Below are positions 58,729 through 64,000 of a stretch of 64,000 nt of DNA, in pieces. How positions within the stretch are numbered: position 1 is the first letter of the stretch; each line of letters begins with the position of its first letter. The translations under genes were made by a program, and so were the position numbers. Under the pieces are notes generated by a model that saw only the letters and a program-made list of their open reading frames with translations, had not been told where the DNA came from and searched no databases. This stretch comes from Marinobacter nauticus (GTDB lineage Bacteria > Pseudomonadota > Gammaproteobacteria > Pseudomonadales > Oleiphilaceae), in contig NZ_RBJB01000003.1 in assembly GCF_003634635.1 (NCBI RefSeq), positions 744,001 to 808,000 of the forward strand, written 5' to 3'.

Positions 58729-59635
58729 GGGAGGCTCCGGCTGCAGCCGACTCAACCTGGCGGATAATCTCGCTGATCAGCCCACCCAGGGTGTCCGCCG
58801 GCGCCTCGCCCGTGACAGTGCCGGGCACCACAACCACCGGCAGTCCGGTTTGCTCCGCCAGCCATTCTCCCGGCTGCGGATCCTGGTAGCTGGCAATCAG
58901 AATGGCGTTGGCATCCTCCAGTTCTGGATTAGCCAGCAACTGGCTCAAATGGCTGGCGCTGGGGGGCAACCCCGGTTTTGGTTCCAGATCCGCTGCCGTT
59001 TCCACACCCAGCCATCGCAACAGATAGCCGAAGTTGGAGTGCTGAACCACCACAGATTGTCCTCTGAGTGCCTCTGCCCTGGCCCGCCACTCGGCACGCA
59101 GGCCATTCCAGTCGCCCCGCCAGCGAATGTAGCGGCCCTGTATGGCGACAGCCCTCTCCGGTTCAATCTCTCCCAGGCGCTTTGCCAGGGCACGGACAAT
59201 CTCTGGCAACTGATCCGGCGACAGGTGCACATGAGGATTACCTTCGGGGTGCACATCGCCCATGCTCCGATCCACGTGATCGTGGGGGGCGTGCAGCTGG
59301 GCATGGTCGGCGGCAAAGAACAGGCCCGGGCGCCCGGCCTGAATGTCCGGGTTCGAGGCCCGTTGAAGCAGCATGGGCAACCAGCCGGCTTCCAGCGAGG
59401 CACCGGTGCAGACAGCAATATCCGCACGCCGCACCGCCGCAATCAGGCTTGGCCGAGCCTCGATGTAGTGAGGATCCTGAAGGTGACTGGTGGCGGTGGT
59501 GAGCTCAGCATCCGGCACCAGCGCCCGAACCAGGGCCGCCCATTCCGGTTCACAGGCGAACACCCGAAGCTGGGCCTGGGCCGGCACGGCTGTCACGATC
59601 AACAACAGTGCCGCAACGGCGTTACGAAGTGTCAT
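58715..59635 (-). CDS. Zinc ABC binding protein (ZnuA/AztC-like)
   Basis: A 306-residue exported cluster A-I metal-binding protein. Signal peptide (AVAALLLIVTAVPAQA); candidate Zn ligands are His in LQDPHYIEARPSL, a His-rich loop (HAQLHAPHDHVD plus GNPHVHLSP), His in VVVQHSNFGYLLRW, and an acid in ILIASYQDPQPGEW. Start at 59635, directly abutting the upstream outer-membrane protein gene. Role: captures periplasmic zinc for the permease. Confidence 0.9.
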   Translation of the reverse strand: MTLRNAVAALLLIVTAVPAQAQLRVFACEPEWAALVRALVPDAELTTATSHLQDPHYIEARPSLIAAVRRADIAVCTGASLEAGWLPMLLQRASNPDIQAGRPGLFFAADHAQLHAPHDHVDRSMGDVHPEGNPHVHLSPDQLPEIVRALAKRLGEIEPERAVAIQGRYIRWRGDWNGLRAEWRARAEALRGQSVVVQHSNFGYLLRWLGVETAADLEPKPGLPPSASHLSQLLANPELEDANAILIASYQDPQPGEWLAEQTGLPVVVVPGTVTGEAPADTLGGLISEIIRQVESAAAGASHDGV

Positions 59636-59636
59636 A

Positions 59637-60752
59637 TCAGTACCCATGGGCGCCGTGGGCACCGAGGGACATGACGTACTGCACCATCACGGTATTGTCG
59701 GCGTTGCTGAACCCGGCCGCTTCCTGATGGGTGTACTGCAGCCGTACCGTGGAGAAGTGAGAACGGGACCAGGACAGCATCACGTCGGTCTCTTCCAGGG
59801 TCTGGTTGTGGAAGTGATCGCCGTGGGCTTCCTGAAGATCCACCTCACCGTAACGAACGCCCGCCGACCACTGGGGCGCAAACTGGTAAACTCCGGAAAC
59901 GTACCAGCCTTCATTGGTATCGTCAGACGCCGCAAACTGGTTCAGCTCATCCGCATAGAGGTATTCGCCGCTGAGCGTCAGCTGTTGTTCACGGTTGTTT
60001 CCGTCGGGGGACCACTTCCAGACCAGATCGGCGATATAGAGGTTTTCGCCGGTGTAGGCCGCACCGTGGCTGTGGTCGTGCCCTTCCTCATGATCGTGAT
60101 CGTGGCTGCCGTCCCCGGTTTCCGCCGATTTCGCATGGCGGTTCCGCAGCCAGGAGAGCCCCAGCTGCCAGCTTTGTGACAGACTGATATCACCACCAAG
60201 CCGGGTATTGACGGTGTAAACACCAATGTCTTCCTCACCCTCAGTCAACTGGTCACCAGCAAAGGCTTCCGCACCGACCTGCCAGAAAAAAGGCGTTGGC
60301 AACAACACGTTCAGGCGTGCCCCGGTGTCGTAATAGTGGCTGCCAAGCATCGCGCGATAGGCGGCCGGGCGCTCGACAAAGTCGTCCTCATGCATATGGC
60401 GCCCATTCAGATAGCCCACCTGCGACAGGAACCGCCCTGCCCGCACATTCAGTGCGTACGGCAAACCGTTCGTTTGCAGATACGCCTCTTCAATCAGTAC
60501 CTCACTATCACCGTCGTGCTCTTCGAATACAGCGGTGAGTCGGCCGGAGAACAGGTCATCAATCGGGGAAGACAGGGACAGTTCTGTGTGGCCGAGGCCG
60601 AAGCCCTGCTCGCGATGGGACAGAGCGGTCTCGTTCTGTTTGTAGTATCCGTCCAGCGTCACACTGACGTCAGGATTGAGTTCGTTGGCGGTTGCGCCGC
60701 CTGCGGCCGCGGCCAAAGGAAGAATGGCAAAAGATGCAAAGCGTTTAAGCAT
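59637..60752 (-). CDS. His-rich outer-membrane beta-barrel, zinc cluster
   Basis: A 371-residue exported protein. Signal peptide (RFASFAILPLAAAAGGATA), alternating beta-strands throughout, and a histidine/acid loop near residues 212-226 (HDHDHEEGHDHSHGAAY) suited to metal capture. No TonB box or plug domain is evident, so it resembles a porin-like barrel rather than ZnuD. It lies between the propeller lipoprotein and binding-protein genes. Likely a zinc-responsive outer-membrane channel; the exact family is not recognised. Confidence 0.72.
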   Translation of the reverse strand: MLKRFASFAILPLAAAAGGATANELNPDVSVTLDGYYKQNETALSHREQGFGLGHTELSLSSPIDDLFSGRLTAVFEEHDGDSEVLIEEAYLQTNGLPYALNVRAGRFLSQVGYLNGRHMHEDDFVERPAAYRAMLGSHYYDTGARLNVLLPTPFFWQVGAEAFAGDQLTEGEEDIGVYTVNTRLGGDISLSQSWQLGLSWLRNRHAKSAETGDGSHDHDHEEGHDHSHGAAYTGENLYIADLVWKWSPDGNNREQQLTLSGEYLYADELNQFAASDDTNEGWYVSGVYQFAPQWSAGVRYGEVDLQEAHGDHFHNQTLEETDVMLSWSRSHFSTVRLQYTHQEAAGFSNADNTVMVQYVMSLGAHGAHGY

Positions 60753-60837
60753 AGTGACTCCGGAGATAAAGCGACACGGCGCGCCAACGGGTGTCGACGC
60801 GCCCTGCCGAAATCAGAACAGGTTGGTAAGACTGTGG

Positions 60838-62157
60838 TTATTCGTGATCGTGGTCGTGATCTTCATGATCGTCATCGTGATCGTGGTCATGCCCCTCTTC
60901 AGCAAGGCCCAGCCAAACAAGGCCGGAAGCACTGAATCCAAGATCGATGGTCCGGACCACATCACCATCGGTGGCATCCACCTCATGCACAGACTGGTTG
61001 TGCAGTACGAACAGGCGCTCCTGAGCCGCAGACACGGCGACAGCGAGGGTGTCATCTTCACCCGGCGCGTCCATCAGCTCAGCCGTGGTAATCAGTTCCC
61101 AGTCATCGGCAGGATCAAACAGCCGCAGGCCGCCGTCATCGCCGAGCACATAGAAGACCTCACCGTGCGTCGTGAAGCCCTGTGCCAGGCGGCCCACGTC
61201 CTCACCAATTTCCAGTTCGTGGTAAAACTCGGTGGTTGATTCAGGATGGATCACGAAAAAACGGTCACCGGCAATGCCAACAAGTTCCTCAACATCATGA
61301 TTGGCAACGAGGGTACCGATGCGAGAGCCATCCGCCAGACCGTCGGGGTTGCCCAGTTTGGTAGCCGGGTAACCAGCTTCGTGCAGATCGATTACCAGAA
61401 CACCATCACTGCAGCCGAAGCCAAGGCTGTGGGCGTTGGCGGCGGCACCGTGGAGGTCGGGGCACTTTTCGTCGTAGACGATTTCCTGCTCAAAAGTGTT
61501 GCCCTCCAGGTGGTAGCGTTCTACCGCTGAAGGCAATCCGGAGGTCGCGCCATCCATATTGGTTACGAAAAGATGGCCATCAATGACCTTGCCAACACCA
61601 TGCATACCGATACCGAGACCCTGGCTGGCAACAACCTTATTGCCTCCGAGACTTTCATCCGATATCACGTCAATTCTGGAATCCGCGTTGGCATCGCCAT
61701 CAAAAAAGACCACACCGTAGGCACCATTCACCGAATAATGCGTGGGCTTACGTGCCTCCAGTGTGAAATTAAGCATTTCCGGCGTTTCTGCGTAATCATG
61801 CATGTGATCGCCGTGGTCCTCGGTATAAAGCCCACCGTCAACAAACGACACCAGATCGTCGCCCCGCTGAATGGCGACGGCATACCGGTTGCCGGGGGAT
61901 GCATAGAGTCGCGGGGCCTCGCCATCCATCGCCATGGATGCGAGCACTTCACTGTTGTCTAGGTCCAGAACCTTAAGCTGCGAAGCGTCGGTATCGAACA
62001 GGGCCAGACGACCCGCCGTGTCGATATCGGTATGCTCGTGGGGCTCGTCGCCACCGCTGCTACCGCCACAGGCTGCAAGCAGAGTTGCCGCGGCTATCAT
62101 CAGCGAAGCGGCCAACGGACGAATTCGAAAAGGGAAGGGTTGGGATTGATCAGACAT
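60838..62157 (-). CDS. AztD-like zinc-chaperone beta-propeller lipoprotein
   Basis: A 439-residue protein. The hydrophobic signal ends in a lipobox (ATLLAACGGSSGG). A His motif follows (EPHEHTDIDT), then propeller repeats (GRLALFDTDASQLKVLDLDN and so on), internal EDHGDHMHDYAE and a C-terminal tail of alternating His and Asp (HDHDHDDDHEDHDHDHE). AztD hands zinc to the AztC binding protein in alphaproteobacteria. Start at 62157 with AAGGAG upstream; a Zur-like palindrome lies just before it. Confidence 0.8.
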   Translation of the reverse strand: MSDQSQPFPFRIRPLAASLMIAAATLLAACGGSSGGDEPHEHTDIDTAGRLALFDTDASQLKVLDLDNSEVLASMAMDGEAPRLYASPGNRYAVAIQRGDDLVSFVDGGLYTEDHGDHMHDYAETPEMLNFTLEARKPTHYSVNGAYGVVFFDGDANADSRIDVISDESLGGNKVVASQGLGIGMHGVGKVIDGHLFVTNMDGATSGLPSAVERYHLEGNTFEQEIVYDEKCPDLHGAAANAHSLGFGCSDGVLVIDLHEAGYPATKLGNPDGLADGSRIGTLVANHDVEELVGIAGDRFFVIHPESTTEFYHELEIGEDVGRLAQGFTTHGEVFYVLGDDGGLRLFDPADDWELITTAELMDAPGEDDTLAVAVSAAQERLFVLHNQSVHEVDATDGDVVRTIDLGFSASGLVWLGLAEEGHDHDHDDDHEDHDHDHE

Positions 62158-62171
62158 CAAGAACTCCTTTT

Positions 62172-62185
62172 AATGTTATAACGTT
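62172..62185. promoter_or_regulatory. Zur-like palindrome before the AztD-like gene
   Basis: AATGTTATAACGTT is near-perfectly symmetrical around TTATAA and shares ATGTTATAAC with the stronger site at 62901-62917. It lies 15 bases before the AztD-like start, in the 41-bp gap after the DUF1826 gene. Confidence 0.5.
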
Positions 62186-62198
62186 GCTTTTATTCGCT

Positions 62199-62834
62199 TC
62201 AGGAAAGCCAGTCCAGTCCCAGAACCAGCCTTGGCGTATCACCCGGCGCAGGTGAGCGGTGAACAAGGCCGCGACCTTCGTTGCCAATCCAGGCTTCTCC
62301 CTTGAGAATCGCAACCGAGCCGGTTGGCATGACTTGGATGCGGCTCTCCGCTACTGGCTGCTCCGGCAACGGGCCCGGGGTTGCAGGGCGCAGAACATCG
62401 GATTCCGCTAGCCACTCGGTTCCCCGTCCCGAATAGGTCACCAGCAATCGAGCCGGAACCCGGTCGGTGTGAAACCGGGGACACATGGTGTCAGCCAGCA
62501 CATGAACCCGAATTCCCACGGCAGCAGGCTCGAACAGGCATCGATACATGGCGATCAGTTCCCTGACATCCGCCAGCCACGCCCGGGCGCCAGACAGCTC
62601 CAGTGCCCAGCCGGGAAGAATCTCATCAACAGGTTCGTCTTTCTCCTGCGCCACAAAGCGCTCGAAGCTGGACATCTCTGAGGCGAAATGGCGGGCAAAC
62701 TCAAGGCATTCCGTGCGCGGTTCCCGGCGCCAGACCGCGAGATTGACCTCATCCCGGAATATCTCTGTCAGACATTCAGGCTTGCTCCCGTGAACAGCCA
62801 CAGGACCGGACACTGCATTGGACTCTACTGTCAT
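62199..62834 (-). CDS. DUF1826 protein, zinc-starvation cluster
   Basis: A 211-residue cytoplasmic protein. Conserved segments: VNLAVWRREPRTECLEFAR, RVHVLADTMCPRFHTDRVPARLLVTYSGRGTEWL in parts (Cys and His near the middle look metal-binding), GSVAILKGEAWIGNEGRGLVHRSP and a final RLVLGLDWL. This matches DUF1826, a family found in Zur regulons. The start at 62834 has GGAGG upstream. Divergent from the GTPase gene across the Zur box. Function unknown. Confidence 0.82.
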   Translation of the reverse strand: MTVESNAVSGPVAVHGSKPECLTEIFRDEVNLAVWRREPRTECLEFARHFASEMSSFERFVAQEKDEPVDEILPGWALELSGARAWLADVRELIAMYRCLFEPAAVGIRVHVLADTMCPRFHTDRVPARLLVTYSGRGTEWLAESDVLRPATPGPLPEQPVAESRIQVMPTGSVAILKGEAWIGNEGRGLVHRSPAPGDTPRLVLGLDWLS

Positions 62835-62900
62835 GGACAACCTCCGTGCCTGCAGGCTATCGGAACGAACTTAAAAACAGGTAACGTTTCAGGGTCGAAA

Positions 62901-62917
62901 ATGTTATGTTATAACAT
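62901..62917. promoter_or_regulatory. Zur box in the divergent zinc promoter region
   Basis: ATGTTATGTTATAACAT is a 7-3-7 perfect palindrome matching the gammaproteobacterial Zur pattern TGTTATA-N-TATAACA closely. It lies between the divergent DUF1826 and COG0523 GTPase genes, 58 bases before the latter and 67 before the former. Confidence 0.8.
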
Positions 62918-62974
62918 ATCTAAAGTAAAGCGCCGTGGACGCGGCGCGTAGCGGAAAAACGCAGGAGTTTACGA

Positions 62975-64000
62975 ATGAAGCAATCTGACTCGCGGTTACC
63001 GGTTACGGTGCTGTCCGGCTTTCTGGGCGCCGGCAAAACCACCGTTCTCAATCACATTCTCAACAACCGCGCGGGCAAACGCGTGGCGGTGATCGTGAAC
63101 GACATGAGCGAGGTCAACATCGATGCCGCTCAGGTCCAGCAGGAGGTCACGCTCAACCGTTCGGAAGAGAAACTGGTGGAGATGAGCAATGGATGCATCT
63201 GCTGCACGCTCCGGGAGGATCTGCTGGTCGAGGTCCGGAAACTGGCATCCGAAGGGCGCTTTGACTGCCTGGTGATCGAGTCCACCGGTATTTCAGAACC
63301 CCTGCCGGTGGCGGAGACGTTTACCTTTGCCGACGAAGACGGCGTTAGCCTGTCTGATATCGCACGCCTGGACACCATGGTGACGGTGGTGGATGCGGTG
63401 AACTTCCTGAAGGACTATGACGAGGCCCAGTCACTCCAGGAAACCGGCGAGAGCCTTGGCGAGGAAGACGAGCGCAGCGTTGCGGATTTGCTGGTTGACC
63501 AGATCGAGTTCAGTGACATCCTGCTGATCAGCAAGACCGACCTGGCCAGCCCGGAAGATCTGGAACGACTCAAAGGAGTACTTCGCAGCCTAAACACAGA
63601 AGCGGAAATTATTCCGATCTCCCAGGGCGCAGTGCCGCTCGACAAGGTGCTGGAGACCGGCCGTTTCAGTTTCGAGCGTGCTCAGCAGGCACCCGGATGG
63701 CTCAAGGAAATGCGCGGCGAGCACATTCCTGAAACCGAAGAGTATGGCATTTCGAGCTTCGTGTATCGCGCACGCCGACCTTTCCATCCCGCCAAGTTCT
63801 ACGACTTCCTGCACGAGGGGACTTCGAAAGGCAAACTGATCCGCTCCAAGGGTTATTTCTGGCTCGCAACCCGCCCCGAATTTGCAGGCAGCTGGAGTCA
63901 GGCCGGCGGTATTGCCCGCTATGGTTTTGCCGGCATGTTCTGGAAAGCCGTGCCGGAAAGTAACTGGCCAGAAGACCCGGAATACCGAACGGCCATTATG
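62975..64000 (+). CDS. COG0523 GTPase (ZigA/CobW-type metallochaperone), truncated by window end
   Basis: At least 342 residues; the frame is open at the window edge. Walker [18 protein letters not shown], the metal-binding [12 protein letters not shown], Walker [13 protein letters not shown], and the guanine motif ISKTDL are present, then the CobW C-terminal domain ([39 protein letters not shown]). The Zur box and neighbours point to a zinc metallochaperone such as ZigA rather than a cobalamin protein. Start at 62975 with AGGAG upstream. Confidence 0.93.
   Translation, partial: MKQSDSRLPVTVLSGFLGAGKTTVLNHILNNRAGKRVAVIVNDMSEVNIDAAQVQQEVTLNRSEEKLVEMSNGCICCTLREDLLVEVRKLASEGRFDCLVIESTGISEPLPVAETFTFADEDGVSLSDIARLDTMVTVVDAVNFLKDYDEAQSLQETGESLGEEDERSVADLLVDQIEFSDILLISKTDLASPEDLERLKGVLRSLNTEAEIIPISQGAVPLDKVLETGRFSFERAQQAPGWLKEMRGEHIPETEEYGISSFVYRARRPFHPAKFYDFLHEGTSKGKLIRSKGYFWLATRPEFAGSWSQAGGIARYGFAGMFWKAVPESNWPEDPEYRTAIM

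Noticed and set aside
1-64000. CRISPR arrays, transposase genes, complete tRNA or rRNA genes
   Set aside because: No regularly spaced repeats, no transposase reading frame and no full cloverleaf were found by eye.

Overview
The window looks like a chromosomal stretch from a marine gammaproteobacterium, most likely Marinobacter or a close relative. The basis is gene content and order: a Pseudomonas-type PQQ alcohol-oxidation locus, mqo, fumC and a Zur-type zinc cluster. No 16S gene is present, so the genus is an inference.

Positions 1 to about 6890 are an accessory island. It holds an XRE-like regulator (88-363) and a retron-like cassette on the minus strand. In transcription order the cassette has a candidate structured RNA, a 63-residue single-helix membrane protein, a reverse transcriptase and a cold-shock-domain protein. 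After it come a broken SRAP (YedK/HMCES-like) fragment and two nearly identical operons of a small membrane protein plus SRAP. A Phd/RelE toxin-antitoxin pair lies between those operons. Two ~140 bp repeats (4942-5090 and 6749-6883) end in the 3' tail of tmRNA (ssrA), so the region looks like tandem elements inserted at ssrA.

Positions 6.9-20.3 kb are ordinary chromosome: ExoD, CheV, a ThDP enzyme of the acetolactate synthase family, Mqo, a Na/Ca exchanger, PlsC, a SorAB/SoxCD-type sulfite dehydrogenase pair, MsrB/MsrA, a metallophosphoesterase, a CarS-like membrane protein and FumC. Positions 20.4-28.3 kb hold a three-gene signalling unit facing a CotH/VTC/DUF4956/porin operon. Both have the same 17-bp palindrome type (TGTARG-N5-CYTACA) upstream.

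Positions 28.3-58.0 kb are a large PQQ-dependent alcohol-oxidation region: an ErcS'-like hybrid kinase, ErcA-like Fe-ADH, pqqABCDE plus a PqqH-like peptidase, a NosR-like membrane flavo/iron-sulfur protein, aldehyde dehydrogenase, acyl-CoA synthetase, two quinoprotein alcohol dehydrogenases, cytochrome c550, two periplasmic binding proteins, a NarL-type two-component system, a beta-propeller protein and an ABC exporter-type pair. One quinoprotein has the lanthanide-type D-Y-D signature and the other the calcium-type D-F-S. Together they would oxidise alcohols in the periplasm, pass electrons to cytochrome c, and oxidise and activate the products in the cytoplasm. A motif CTACTACCAAGG occurs upstream of three of these genes.

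Positions 57.9-64.0 kb are a zinc-starvation cluster: ABC permease, zinc-binding protein, His-rich outer-membrane protein, AztD-like propeller lipoprotein, DUF1826 protein and a COG0523 GTPase, with two Zur-like palindromes. No zinc ABC ATPase is present in the window.
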